This document shows positions 39,328-48,523 of a stretch of DNA of 64,000 nucleotides, piece after piece. Position numbers and translations under genes: made by a program. Positions within the stretch are counted from its first letter, which is position 1; each line of letters opens with the position of its first letter. The notes under the pieces are model-generated. The model had not been told where the DNA came from and made no database searches. It saw nothing but the letters and a program-made list of their open reading frames with translations. This DNA is from Acidimicrobiia bacterium (GTDB lineage Bacteria > Acidobacteriota > Vicinamibacteria > Vicinamibacterales > CAVVIG01), in NCBI GenBank assembly GCA_016871175.1, contig VFZL01000017.1:1-64000 (forward strand), in the 5' to 3' direction.

Positions 39328-39750
39328 TTACACGAGCTTGGCGTCGAGCGTGATATTGGTCTTGAGCAACCGGGAGATCGGGCAGCCGGCCTTGGCACCT
39401 TCCGCCGCCTGCTGGAACTTGGCGGAGTCGGCACCCGCGCTCTTGACGCGGGTCTCGAGGTGACTGGACGTGACGGTCCAGGCGCCCTCGACGTTGTCGA
39501 AGCTGACGGTCGCGGTCGTGTCGATCTGCTGCGGAGTCAGCCCTTCATTCGCCATGAAGAGCGAGAGCGCCATGGAAAAGCAGGCGGCGTGCGCGGCCGC
39601 CACCAGCTCCTCAGGGTTCGTGCCCGGATCCTCACCGAATCGCATGCCGAACGCGTAAGGCACCTTCGCTAGGGTCCCGGAGCCCGTCGAGACCGAACCC
39701 TTTCCATCTCGCAACCCGCCCGTCCATCCCGCACTCGCTGTTCGCTTCAT
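39328..39750 (-). CDS. OsmC/Ohr family peroxiredoxin-like protein
   Basis: 140 residues from ATG 39750. The two reactive Cys residues are in AHAACFSMALSLFM and KAGCPISRLLK. PEELVAAAHAACFS and TTATVSFDNVEG are typical of OsmC. It detoxifies organic hydroperoxides, using the Cys pair. Located between nifJ and ferredoxin on the same strand: protection of oxygen-sensitive iron-sulfur enzymes is a reasonable role in an organism that may see oxygen. An ATG 39 bp further upstream is less likely. Confidence 0.9.
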   Translation of the reverse strand: MKRTASAGWTGGLRDGKGSVSTGSGTLAKVPYAFGMRFGEDPGTNPEELVAAAHAACFSMALSLFMANEGLTPQQIDTTATVSFDNVEGAWTVTSSHLETRVKSAGADSAKFQQAAEGAKAGCPISRLLKTNITLDAKLV

Positions 39751-39885
39751 CGTCGACCCTTTCGTTGTAGGGAGCCGTGTGGCGTTCATTCTAGGCTAGC
39801 GAGGCTGCGCCTTAGATGGTCGAGTGGGCACTCAGCCTCGCTAGGTGGCTTCAGTCGTTCGCCCCGCTGCCCGGGGATCGAGCCG

Positions 39886-42800
39886 TCATGTGGTCGGCGC
39901 GTGTGCCGTGGCTGAAGCGGGCACGGGGGCCCGCTCGCCTGCCGGCGTGCCCGCGTCCGGCGCTGCAGGGCGTGGCGCGGCCGGTGCATGAGCCACCGCC
40001 GGTTTCGGGATCCGCGCCTTGAGGAGCTCCGGGCCTCGTGCAAACAGCTCATCTTTGGAGAGCTTGTTCGCGTCGACGTCGGCCAGTAGCGCGCGCTGCG
40101 CCTTGTACTCGCGGTTCTCGATGCCCGCTTTGCTTTGGAGCAGCCGCCAGGCCTTGCGACGCTCGACGCAGAAGAGTACCAATTGTCGCGAGAGGGCACG
40201 GTACTCGATGTCCGTGTTGGCCCCCTGGACCTTGATGTAGACGCCGAAGTCCGGCACGTACGATCGGTGGTCCGGCACCAGGTATCGGCGATAGACCACG
40301 TCCTGCTGCGTGATCCGGACCAGCATGTTCTCGAGCGGCACGAGCGTGGCGGCGTCTTCCCTCTTGATCTTCTTGAAGTGATTGCGGAAGCGCGCCTCGG
40401 TGGCGGCCCAGTGCGCCACCGTGAACCGATGCAGCTCGGTGTCGCCTTTGAGCTTCGTTTCGTACCAATCGAGCTCCGCGGACGGATTGCCCTTGAGATC
40501 CAGCGCCTCCTGATAGGTTTCGCCCAGTCTCGGGTTGAAGATGAACTCCGGCGCCCCGCGCGAATCGCGCACGCGCTGCGCCTGGGTGAGTGCCATGTCG
40601 TCAGGCACGCCGTGCTCCGGCTGGCAGGTGGTGAAGCACTGGAGGAACGCCGTGCCGCGGTATTCGATGCCGTCGAGGATCGCTCGATAGAGCTTGGGAA
40701 CGTTCGCGATTGACACCTGGGCGACGAACGGCGATCCATGGCCGGCCAGGAACGCTTCCGCCACGGTCTTCTTCTCGACGTGCTTGCCCTGGGTGGCTGG
40801 TCCGAATACGTTCATGTCGTTGCCGCCGAGCATCGGTGTTGAATCGGAGTTCTGGCCGCCGGTGTTCGAGTACACCTGCGTGTCGAGCATCACGGCTTTG
40901 ACGTTCGGGCGGTTCTGCAGCACGACCTTCGACATGTTCTGGAATCCGATATCGCCCATGCCGCCGTCACCGCCGACTACCCAGACCTTGGGCAGCTCGA
41001 GGATCTCCTGATCCGTCATCCACGCGTCGGAGAAGTGCACGTACCGGTCGTATTCGGTCTGGTTGATGACGCCCATCTCACGGTCCAACAGCGCGGTGGC
41101 GAGACGCTCCGGAATCACGGACCGCCGAGCGTGGTCGACGATGAAGCTTTCGCCGATGAGCCAGCCGACGGTGACGCCATCTTGGAAAAGGGAGTTCATC
41201 CACGGATACGGATGCGGGTTGTTCGGGGGCGTCGAGCCGTACACGGTGTTGCAGCCGGTGTGAGCGGCCATCGCCATCACGGACATGCCGTTGGCCAGTC
41301 GACCGTCGACGGCTTGCAGGGTCTTGTGGTTGAACGCCTCCTGTCGTATGACGGCGGTCAACGCCGTGACGATTTCGGCGTCGGCGATGTCGCCGTGTGC
41401 CTCGAGGCGGGCCTTGATGTCCTTGTCGTCCTCGCCGCCGAGCCCCATCAAGAGATGAGCGACCGCCTGTCGGAAGAGCGCGTACTCTTCCGGCTTCTTG
41501 TCTTTTAGCGCGGCGAGCCGGGCGGCCCCGCTTGCATCGAGTCGATCGGCCGTAGCTCGCAGCCGATCGGCCTTCGCATGGAACACCGGCCGCATATACG
41601 CCTCGGTGACCGCGGTGACGGCGCGCAGCACGCTCTTCTCACCGCATCCGGCACAGGCGCCGTCGCCCGACACCAACGCGTCGTAGTTGCGGCGCACCAT
41701 CAGCATGTTCCGAAGCGCCGCGGTCTTCGAGTCCTGCGGCCGCGCATCGGTGTAAAGGCCGAGGTACTTCTGCGGGGTGTCGGGCAGCAGATTGAGGAAC
41801 GCCGTCCCGGTTTCGTGCTCGGCGTTCACGTCCTCGGTTTCCTGTACCATGCGCAGCGCCTGATGTTCGCCGCACGCCGTGACGCAGGCGGCGCAGCCCT
41901 TGCACAAGTCGGAGACGAAGATCGAGAAGATGCCGCCAGCGCCCGGTGTCCGCTTCTCGGGCGTGGCGAAGATCGCGTTCGCCTTCTGGTAGGCGAGAGG
42001 CACCTTGTCGAGGATCGCGAAGAGCTGCTCCTTCGCCTCCGTCGAGAACCCGTTCACCTCGTGGGTGACCTGTCGGATGATCGCCTGGAGCGGCGGCGGG
42101 TTCTTCCCGAGGCTGTCGCGCATGAGGGCCCGCGTGCGCCGATCGATCTCGGGCACGAGGTCGACCATGTTTTGGCGCTCGGTGGGATCCGACACGTAAT
42201 TCACGACCGCGGTCCGCAGAATGGTCACCAGATCCTGAGAGCAGTTCGGCAGCGCAGTGTCCGGACAAACGCCGATGCACTCCATGCACTGCGTGCAGTT
42301 CTCCGGGATGTAGAGCGGCGTCTCACGACGTGCGACGTACTTCGATGCCGTGTCCCCGCTGCCCGCCGCCATGATCCCGAGTGCGGAGTACGCATTGGCT
42401 GGCTGGTTGTACCCATGGCCCGCCCGGAAGTTGCGGTCGAACTCCTTGATGCGTGTGAACGGCGTGCGCTCGGCCTGGTCGTTCGGTGCGACCTGCGAGC
42501 GGCAGCCCGATCCGCACGAGTGGCCGTCGACACCCACCGTGGCGGCGACGAGCGGCAGGATCGCTTGGCCTCGCAGCGTCGAGCGATCGGCGGCGTGCAG
42601 CTCACCAATCTTGATCTCCCGCACCCGCTCGAAACCCTGCGCCATGACCTCCATGTTGGATTTCACGACGGCGTCGCCGAGTCGACCGAACTTCTTCGCG
42701 TACTGCTTGTGGACCACCTCGCGGAACTGCTCGGGCGTGATCCCGAACTCCTCGAGCACCGGCGAGACCGCGAAGAACGCGCCGAGGAAGGCGTTGCCTT

Positions 42801-44667
42801 GCATGCGCAGCTGCAGGTCGGTGCGATCGGTCGCCTTGCGGGCGATGGCGAAGCCAGGCAACGTGAAGACGCGGATGTTCTTGTCGATGATCAGCTTCCG
42901 CGCCCACAAGGGGAGACGTTCCCACGCCTGCGCGCCCTCTTCCTCGGACTCCCACAGGAGGGAGCCGCCTTCCGACATCCCATCCAGCGGGTTCGTGTGC
43001 GTGAACGCCTTGGGATCGCAGCAGAGGACGACGGTGACGTGGCGCAGATCGCAGTTCACGCGGATGCGTTCCGGCGCGGCGACCAGGAAGTACGACGTCG
43101 GCGCACCCTTCTTTTCCGATCCGTACTTCGGGTTCGCGCTGACGTGGATGACCTCCTTCGGATTCCCGAACTCATCGACCAGCCGATCCCGCTCGTAGAG
43201 CAGATCGTTGAGGTCGCCGAGGATGGCGCCCAAGTTCTTGCCGGTCGTGATGGCTCCCCATCCCCCAACCGAGTGGAAGCGGACGGCCACGGCGCCTTCA
43301 GGGAGGAGCGAGGGCCGCTCGTCGGCTTTGACTTCGTACGGATGGTCCACACCGAGCACCATGAGCGACACGCCGTCGGACGCGCGCTTGCCGTCGCGAC
43401 GCGCGCATTCGCCCGTCGCGAACTCGTACGCGCCGATGATGTGTTCCGGACGAAAATCTCGCGATCCGAGTCCGTACACGCCACTGAAGAGACGGGGCAT
43501 GCGCTCGCTGGTGATGGCTGGAAGACCAGCCTCGCCCTGGAGCGATCGATGGAGCGCGGTCCGGATGTCACGGCCCATCGGGTTGTCCCCAGCCATCGGC
43601 TCATCGGTCCGCTCGAGGACGATCACCCGCTTCTTCCCGGCCAGCGCCGAAACGACCGCCGCCTCGGGGAACGGCCGGAACACGTTGACGTGGACCGATC
43701 CCACACGCGCACTCCGATGCACGCGCAGATGATCCACGGCCGCTTCGATGTTCTCCGCGGCAGAGCCGATCGACACGAACACGGTGTCCGCGTCGTCGGT
43801 TTTGTACTCGCTGACCAACCCGTAGAAGCGACCCGTCAGATCGGCGAAGTCCTCGTACCCGCTCCTGAAGAAATCGAGAATCGGTTCGGTGAAGTGATTC
43901 CGGCGGGCGACGACGCCCTGCATGTAGTGCTCTTGGTTCTGCACGGGTCCCAGGAGGATCGGATTCGTCAGGTCGATCATGCGCGGGACACGCAGCCGTC
44001 GAGGGCCGAACAGTGCGCGCTGCGTCTCCGTGGGACACTCGATGATGTCGTCGGGCGCCCCAAGGTATCGGCGAATGAGCTCGGCCTCGTGCTTGTAGAA
44101 CGTCCGCTCGAGGTGCGAGGTGAGGAATCCGTCCATCACGTTCATCCCCGGCGTCAGACTCAGCTCGGTGACCCGCCGCAGGATCAGCGCCTGGTCCGCG
44201 GCCTGCTGCGCATCCTTGGCGAAGACGATGATCCAGCCGGTGTCCAGCGCGCCGTACACGTCGTCGTGACCGCAGTGCACATTCAATGCGTGTTTGGTCA
44301 GCGCGCGCGCGGCCACTTCGAGCACCATCGTCGAACATTTGCCGGGCGCGTGATAGTACTGCTCGACGCCGTAAACCACTCCCTGGCCCGACGTGTAGTT
44401 GACGACGCGCTTGCCGCAGACCGAATGCGCGATCGCGCCACCCTGCGCGGCGTGTTCCCCCTCGGCCTCGATCGCGATGGTGTTGCGGCCAAAGACATTG
44501 AGCTTGCCCTCGGCGAAGGCCTGCTGGTAGAGCTCGCCGCCCTCGGTCGAGGGCGTGATCGGGTAGAACACGCCGGCATCTGCGATGCGAGCTTCAGTGT
44601 GGTACGAGACCAACTGGTTGCCGTTGGCTGTGACACGGATACCCGGATAGCGAGGCCGATTGCGCAT
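39886..44667 (-). CDS. nifJ: Pyruvate:ferredoxin (flavodoxin) oxidoreductase, extra-long form
   Basis: 1593 residues, against about 1170-1200 for usual single-chain enzymes. It converts pyruvate and CoA to acetyl-CoA and CO2 and reduces ferredoxin. In order: pyrimidine domain (FYPITPSTEGGELYQQAF), gamma domain (RFHSVGGWGAITTGKNLG near residue 470, PKYGSEKKGAPTSYFLVAA), the dicluster domain with CTQCMECIGVCP near residue 790 and CKGCAACVTACGE near 920, GDGACAGCGEKS near 1000, and the TPP motif VVGGDGGMGDIGFQN near 1227. The two clusters are about 130 residues apart, where usual enzymes have about 40-50. The C-terminus extends roughly 200 residues past the last catalytic segment and ends in a Pro/Ala-rich tail. 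A GGAGAGG Shine-Dalgarno precedes the ATG. Confidence 0.92.
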   Translation of the reverse strand: MRNRPRYPGIRVTANGNQLVSYHTEARIADAGVFYPITPSTEGGELYQQAFAEGKLNVFGRNTIAIEAEGEHAAQGGAIAHSVCGKRVVNYTSGQGVVYGVEQYYHAPGKCSTMVLEVAARALTKHALNVHCGHDDVYGALDTGWIIVFAKDAQQAADQALILRRVTELSLTPGMNVMDGFLTSHLERTFYKHEAELIRRYLGAPDDIIECPTETQRALFGPRRLRVPRMIDLTNPILLGPVQNQEHYMQGVVARRNHFTEPILDFFRSGYEDFADLTGRFYGLVSEYKTDDADTVFVSIGSAAENIEAAVDHLRVHRSARVGSVHVNVFRPFPEAAVVSALAGKKRVIVLERTDEPMAGDNPMGRDIRTALHRSLQGEAGLPAITSERMPRLFSGVYGLGSRDFRPEHIIGAYEFATGECARRDGKRASDGVSLMVLGVDHPYEVKADERPSLLPEGAVAVRFHSVGGWGAITTGKNLGAILGDLNDLLYERDRLVDEFGNPKEVIHVSANPKYGSEKKGAPTSYFLVAAPERIRVNCDLRHVTVVLCCDPKAFTHTNPLDGMSEGGSLLWESEEEGAQAWERLPLWARKLIIDKNIRVFTLPGFAIARKATDRTDLQLRMQGNAFLGAFFAVSPVLEEFGITPEQFREVVHKQYAKKFGRLGDAVVKSNMEVMAQGFERVREIKIGELHAADRSTLRGQAILPLVAATVGVDGHSCGSGCRSQVAPNDQAERTPFTRIKEFDRNFRAGHGYNQPANAYSALGIMAAGSGDTASKYVARRETPLYIPENCTQCMECIGVCPDTALPNCSQDLVTILRTAVVNYVSDPTERQNMVDLVPEIDRRTRALMRDSLGKNPPPLQAIIRQVTHEVNGFSTEAKEQLFAILDKVPLAYQKANAIFATPEKRTPGAGGIFSIFVSDLCKGCAACVTACGEHQALRMVQETEDVNAEHETGTAFLNLLPDTPQKYLGLYTDARPQDSKTAALRNMLMVRRNYDALVSGDGACAGCGEKSVLRAVTAVTEAYMRPVFHAKADRLRATADRLDASGAARLAALKDKKPEEYALFRQAVAHLLMGLGGEDDKDIKARLEAHGDIADAEIVTALTAVIRQEAFNHKTLQAVDGRLANGMSVMAMAAHTGCNTVYGSTPPNNPHPYPWMNSLFQDGVTVGWLIGESFIVDHARRSVIPERLATALLDREMGVINQTEYDRYVHFSDAWMTDQEILELPKVWVVGGDGGMGDIGFQNMSKVVLQNRPNVKAVMLDTQVYSNTGGQNSDSTPMLGGNDMNVFGPATQGKHVEKKTVAEAFLAGHGSPFVAQVSIANVPKLYRAILDGIEYRGTAFLQCFTTCQPEHGVPDDMALTQAQRVRDSRGAPEFIFNPRLGETYQEALDLKGNPSAELDWYETKLKGDTELHRFTVAHWAATEARFRNHFKKIKREDAATLVPLENMLVRITQQDVVYRRYLVPDHRSYVPDFGVYIKVQGANTDIEYRALSRQLVLFCVERRKAWRLLQSKAGIENREYKAQRALLADVDANKLSKDELFARGPELLKARIPKPAVAHAPAAPRPAAPDAGTPAGERAPVPASATAHAPTT

Positions 44668-44889
44668 GGCACACCTCTCCCACTTCGCCAGCGTCGACGC
44701 GATGGGCCCGCGAGCCAGCGGTCCCGAGGGGCGGTCGTCGCTGGACGGCCGGATGTTACCACGCGCGGTCCGCGGTGAGCCTAGCCTCGCGCCTGGCGGC
44801 GCTCGGCAGGACCGGTCCGGACACGGTTTTCTGGTGCCAATGGGCCGGTTCTGTGGCAGACTGTGACGGCATTAGAGGTGGAGGCCGAC

Positions 44890-45138
44890 GTGACGGTGCT
44901 GAAGCTTGACCACGTACCTCACACATGCCATTGGTCGGTGCCGACGCTGTTCATGCCCCGACCGTATTGGCTCTCCGCCACCGAGGCCGATTGGTGCTGC
45001 TGGAACGACCGTCAAATCGTCGTCCTCGAATCCACCGAGATCTGCAGAACGTGCCCACAATGGACGCCTCGCCAGTTCGACGTCGGAAGAGCCGCGATGA
45101 GTCCACGTCCAGGCGCAATGCCGTTTCGCACGCCTTGA
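44890..45138 (+). CDS. Small Cys/Trp-rich protein, unknown function
   Basis: 82 residues from GTG 44890 (GGTGGAGG Shine-Dalgarno 7 bp upstream). It reads LKLDHVPHTCHWSVPTLFM, ATEADWCCWNDRQIVVLES and EICRTCPQWTPRQFD, with five Cys and five Trp in 60 residues. I recall near-identical CHWSVPTLF / CxxCxxW proteins in other acidobacteria, which supports a real gene. The Cys spacing suggests metal binding. It is divergent from nifJ and 70 bp upstream of nuoI. The residues after about 65 look less ordered. Confidence 0.6.
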   Translation: MTVLKLDHVPHTCHWSVPTLFMPRPYWLSATEADWCCWNDRQIVVLESTEICRTCPQWTPRQFDVGRAAMSPRPGAMPFRTP

Positions 45139-45208
45139 GGACTCGACGCGCGCCGTTGCCCCTCGCGCTCGCTCCAGGTGCCCGCCCGTTGGCTCATCCA
45201 TTGGCGTC

Positions 45209-45772
45209 ATGGTCGTAGGTGAAGCGTCCGGCGCGGCCGGGACCCCGGTCGGTGTCATCCTGCGCGCGGTGCTCCGCGCGATGCAGGTGACGTTGGTGAA
45301 CCTCTTCCGTACGCCCGTCACCGTCCACTACCCGGAGGAGAAACGCGCGTATCCAGATCGGTATCGTGGCTTGCTCGCGCTGGCCTATGAGCCCGATACG
45401 GGCGAGGAAGCTTGCATCGGCTGTCGACTGTGCGAATACGTGTGCCCGCCGGCCGTCATCAAGGTGGAGATGCTCAAGGGCGAGAAGCGGAACTACGCCA
45501 AGAGCTTCTCGCTCGAGCTGTACGCCTGCGAGTTCTGCGAGCTCTGCGTCCAGGTGTGTCCGACCGACGCCATCGTGATGACGAAGTCGTTCGACCTGGC
45601 CACGAGCGATCGCCGTGAGCTCTTGCTCGACAAAGACCGCCTGCACGCGATCGGGCTCGTGCATCAGCAATCGTGGGCCACCGGCAACAAGCTCCGCACG
45701 ATGCAGGGCCCTCCCAAGCAGGCGGCTGCCCACGCCGCGGAGCCCACCGCGGCGAGTGGGACCAAGTCATGA
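45209..45772 (+). CDS. nuoI: NADH-quinone oxidoreductase subunit I (complex I, 2[4Fe-4S])
   Basis: 187 residues. The two tetranuclear cluster motifs are ACIGCRLCEYVCPP near residue 69 and ACEFCELCVQVCPTDAI near 109. The remainder matches NuoI (NLFRTPVTVHYPEEKRAYPDRYRG). It passes electrons to NuoB. In a complex without NuoEFG, NuoI is the first cluster-bearing subunit and a likely docking point for reduced ferredoxin. The C-terminus has a 25-residue Ala-rich tail. Its stop overlaps the nuoJ start (ATGA). Confidence 0.95.
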   Translation: MVVGEASGAAGTPVGVILRAVLRAMQVTLVNLFRTPVTVHYPEEKRAYPDRYRGLLALAYEPDTGEEACIGCRLCEYVCPPAVIKVEMLKGEKRNYAKSFSLELYACEFCELCVQVCPTDAIVMTKSFDLATSDRRELLLDKDRLHAIGLVHQQSWATGNKLRTMQGPPKQAAAHAAEPTAASGTKS

Positions 45773-46263
45773 CGACCGAGGTGATCGCGTTCTGGGCCCT
45801 TGCGGTGACCCTGGTTGGCTCCGGCCTGGCCGTGGTGCTGTCGAAGAACCTGTTCCATGCCGTCCTCTGGCTGGCGCTCTCGCTCGTAGGAACGGCCGGC
45901 GTGTTTCTCCTGCTCGAGGCCGAGTACCTCGCGGCGGTGCAGTTGCTGCTCTACGCGGGCGGCATCATTACGATCGTCGTGTTCGCGATCGTTGTGACCG
46001 AGCGACTGGTGGGGCAGCGGCTCTCGCAAACGACCGGTCGGATCGCCGCCGGAACGATCGTGTCAGCAGGTTTGTTGGCTCTGGTGCTCAGGACCGTGGC
46101 CCAGCAGCCGCTCGTGACGACGCGGCCGCCCATCACGGACGATCTGACCCGGTCCTTGGGCGAGGCCCTTCTGACGCGCTATGTGCTGCCGTTCGAGTTG
46201 CTGGCGTTCCTGATGCTCGCGGCGCTCCTGGGTGCGACCTACTTTGCGCGGCCCGACGACTAG
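45769..46263 (+). CDS. nuoJ: NADH-quinone oxidoreductase subunit J (complex I)
   Basis: 164 residues, five helices. VIAFWALAVTLVGSGLAVVLSKNLFHAVLWLALSLVG (quoted here as its landmarks KNLFHAVLWLALS) and FLLLEAEYLAAVQLLLYAGGI are standard NuoJ, including the Tyr/Glu pair in TM3. Ends with TAG, 5 bp before nuoK. Confidence 0.94.
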   Translation: MTTEVIAFWALAVTLVGSGLAVVLSKNLFHAVLWLALSLVGTAGVFLLLEAEYLAAVQLLLYAGGIITIVVFAIVVTERLVGQRLSQTTGRIAAGTIVSAGLLALVLRTVAQQPLVTTRPPITDDLTRSLGEALLTRYVLPFELLAFLMLAALLGATYFARPDD

Positions 46264-46268
46264 GACGT

Positions 46269-46568
46269 ATGGGACTGCAGGCGTACCTCGTGCTGTCGGC
46301 CGTCGTGTTCTGCCTCGGCCTGTTCGGTGTCATCACGCGCCGTAACACGATCGGGATTTTGCTCGGCGTCGAGCTGATGCTGAACGCGGTCAATATCAAT
46401 CTCGTGGCGTTTGGGCGCTTCAGAGGCGATCTCGCGGGTCTCGTCTTCCCCGTGTTCGCCATCGCCATTACCGTCGCCGAAGCCGCGTTGGGGCTAGCCA
46501 TCGTGATTCTGCTCTTCCGTGTCCGCCGCACCGTGATGGCGGATCATCTGGATCTGCTTCGAGGATGA
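46269..46568 (+). CDS. nuoK: NADH-quinone oxidoreductase subunit K (complex I)
   Basis: 99 residues, three helices. TIGILLGVELMLNAVNINLV carries the conserved membrane Glu near residue 34, and VAEAALGLAIVILLFR the second Glu near residue 71, both required for the proton pathway. The TGA overlaps the nuoL ATG (4 bp). Confidence 0.96.
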   Translation: MGLQAYLVLSAVVFCLGLFGVITRRNTIGILLGVELMLNAVNINLVAFGRFRGDLAGLVFPVFAIAITVAEAALGLAIVILLFRVRRTVMADHLDLLRG

Positions 46569-48523
46569 TGGCCGACGTCACCGCGCTCGCCCTGGTCGCT
46601 CTGCTGCTGCCGGCCGTCTCGTTCTTGATCCTGGCCGTCGTCGTGCCGCTTCGTCGATTGGGTCGGCCGGCGGCCTACGTGTCTCTGCTGTGCGCAGGCG
46701 GCGCCCTCGCGGCGGCCGCGCTCGCGTGGCGCGGAGCAGCCGAGCGATCACGACTCGTGTGGGACTGGATCCCGGCCGAGGCGGGTCCGCTGGCGACCAT
46801 CGGCGTCCTCGTCGATCACGACTCCACGAGCATGCTGTTGCTGGTCGCACTCGTGGCGTTCCTCGTGCAGCTGTATTCGATCGGCTACTTGTCCGACGAA
46901 CTGCCCTACGCACTGGGCCGGTATTACACGTACCAGTCGCTCTTCGCGTTCTCGATGATGGCGTTGGTCTTGGCGCCCAATTTCGTCCAGCTCTTCATCG
47001 CGTGGGAGCTCGTCGGCCTGTCGTCGTATTTGCTCATCGGGTTCTGGTATCACAAGCCCGCGGCCGCCCGTGCGGCCGTGAAGGCCTTCTGGACGACCAA
47101 GCTTGGTGACGTGGGGCTGCTCATTGGCATCGTGATGCTCTGGCGACACACGGGCACCTTCGATCTGACCGAGCTGCAAGCGATGGTCAACAGCGGGACG
47201 GTCGCGGCGGCCGGCCTGTCGGTGATGACGTTCTGCATCTATCTGGGCGCGGTGGGGAAGTCGGCGCAGTTCCCGCTGCACATCTGGCTGCCGGACGCGA
47301 TGGAAGGTCCCACACCGGTGTCGGCCTTGATTCACGCCGCGACCATGGTCACCGCTGGCGTGTACCTGTTGCACCGAACGAGCTGGTTGTTCGCGTTGAC
47401 GCCCGAGGTGCTGGCGATCGTGGTGTGGATTGGCGCCCTGACGGCCCTCCTCGCGGCGGTGCTCGCGTGTGTGCAGGACGACATCAAACGTGTGCTGGCG
47501 TACTCGACGGTCTCGCAGCTGGGCTACATGATGGCGGCTATCGGCGCCGGGTTCTCCGCCGCCGGGTTCTTCCACCTGCTGACGCACGGTTTGTTCAAGG
47601 CGCTGCTGTTCCTCGGAGCCGGGGCGGTGATTCATGCCGTCGGAAGCAACGACCTCTCGCGCATGGGTGGACTCGTGAAGCGCATGCCGCAGACGGCCGT
47701 GTTGTTCATCATCGGCTCCCTAGCGCTCGCGGGCATCCCGTTCTTCGGGGGGTTCCTGTCGAAAGAGGACGTGCTCGGCACAGTGTGGGAGGGTGGCCAC
47801 GTGGTGCCGTTCGCGATCCTGATGCTCGTCGCGTTCCTCACCGCGTTCTACATGTTCCGTGTGGTCTTCTTGGCGTTCTTCGGCGCCGAGGCGCTGGTCG
47901 CACACGCACACGCCGCGGCCGCTTCGTCCGCGGATCACGCGTCAGCCCACGGCGCAGGACATGGCCCGGGGAGCCACGGATCCGATGGCCATGCGGCCGG
48001 CGGACACGGTATCCCGCACGATCCGCCCGCGGTGATGCGCCTGCCGCTCTGGATTCTCGCCGTCCTGTCGACGATGACTGGCGCGTACGTCACCGTGTCC
48101 GGGCCGGAGTTGTTCCTCGGGCACCTCGAACACGAACCGACGAGCCCCGCCTGGCTGATGCCTGCCGCCGTCGCGGTGGCGGGCGCGGGCATCGCCCTCG
48201 CCTGGCTCACGTACCAGCGTGCGGTGCTCGATGCCGAACGCCTCGCCTCGTCCATGGGGGTACTCCGGACAGCGGCCTTGGCGAAGTTCTGGATGGATGA
48301 CGCCTTCGAGGCCGTGTATTACCGCGTGTTCCTGGGATTCTCTCGGATGGTCGGTTGGCTCGACCGCTACATCGTGGACGGGGTCCTCAACGTCGTCAGC
48401 GAGTGGACCGTCGTGGGCGGCGACAAACTGCGCGCCATGCAGACCGGCCGTGCACAGGACTACGTCGTGGCCGTCGGCGCCGGGCTACTCGCGATGCTCA
48501 TCTGGATCGGGTGGGGACGATGA
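46565..48523 (+). CDS. nuoL: NADH-quinone oxidoreductase subunit L (complex I antiporter-like)
   Basis: 652 residues. Antiporter-like core: LFIAWELVGLSSYLLIGFWY (Glu), FWTTKLGDVGLLIGIVML (Lys), LPDAMEGPTPVSALIHAATMVTAGVYLLHR (discrete motif HAATMVTAGVYLL) and DDIKRVLAYSTVSQLGYM. C-terminal lateral-helix sequence follows. Unusual: between helices near residues 440-480 the loop contains about ten His in 40 residues (VAHAHAAAASSADHASAHGAG, GSHGSDGHAAGGHG in pieces), which could bind metal. It is the largest pump module. Confidence 0.96.
   Translation: MMADVTALALVALLLPAVSFLILAVVVPLRRLGRPAAYVSLLCAGGALAAAALAWRGAAERSRLVWDWIPAEAGPLATIGVLVDHDSTSMLLLVALVAFLVQLYSIGYLSDELPYALGRYYTYQSLFAFSMMALVLAPNFVQLFIAWELVGLSSYLLIGFWYHKPAAARAAVKAFWTTKLGDVGLLIGIVMLWRHTGTFDLTELQAMVNSGTVAAAGLSVMTFCIYLGAVGKSAQFPLHIWLPDAMEGPTPVSALIHAATMVTAGVYLLHRTSWLFALTPEVLAIVVWIGALTALLAAVLACVQDDIKRVLAYSTVSQLGYMMAAIGAGFSAAGFFHLLTHGLFKALLFLGAGAVIHAVGSNDLSRMGGLVKRMPQTAVLFIIGSLALAGIPFFGGFLSKEDVLGTVWEGGHVVPFAILMLVAFLTAFYMFRVVFLAFFGAEALVAHAHAAAASSADHASAHGAGHGPGSHGSDGHAAGGHGIPHDPPAVMRLPLWILAVLSTMTGAYVTVSGPELFLGHLEHEPTSPAWLMPAAVAVAGAGIALAWLTYQRAVLDAERLASSMGVLRTAALAKFWMDDAFEAVYYRVFLGFSRMVGWLDRYIVDGVLNVVSEWTVVGGDKLRAMQTGRAQDYVVAVGAGLLAMLIWIGWGR

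Noticed and set aside
41578-44778. Plus-strand open frame of about 1066 codons
   Set aside because: It is antisense to nifJ, has no recognisable domain and is Arg/His-rich as expected for a complementary frame of GC-rich DNA.
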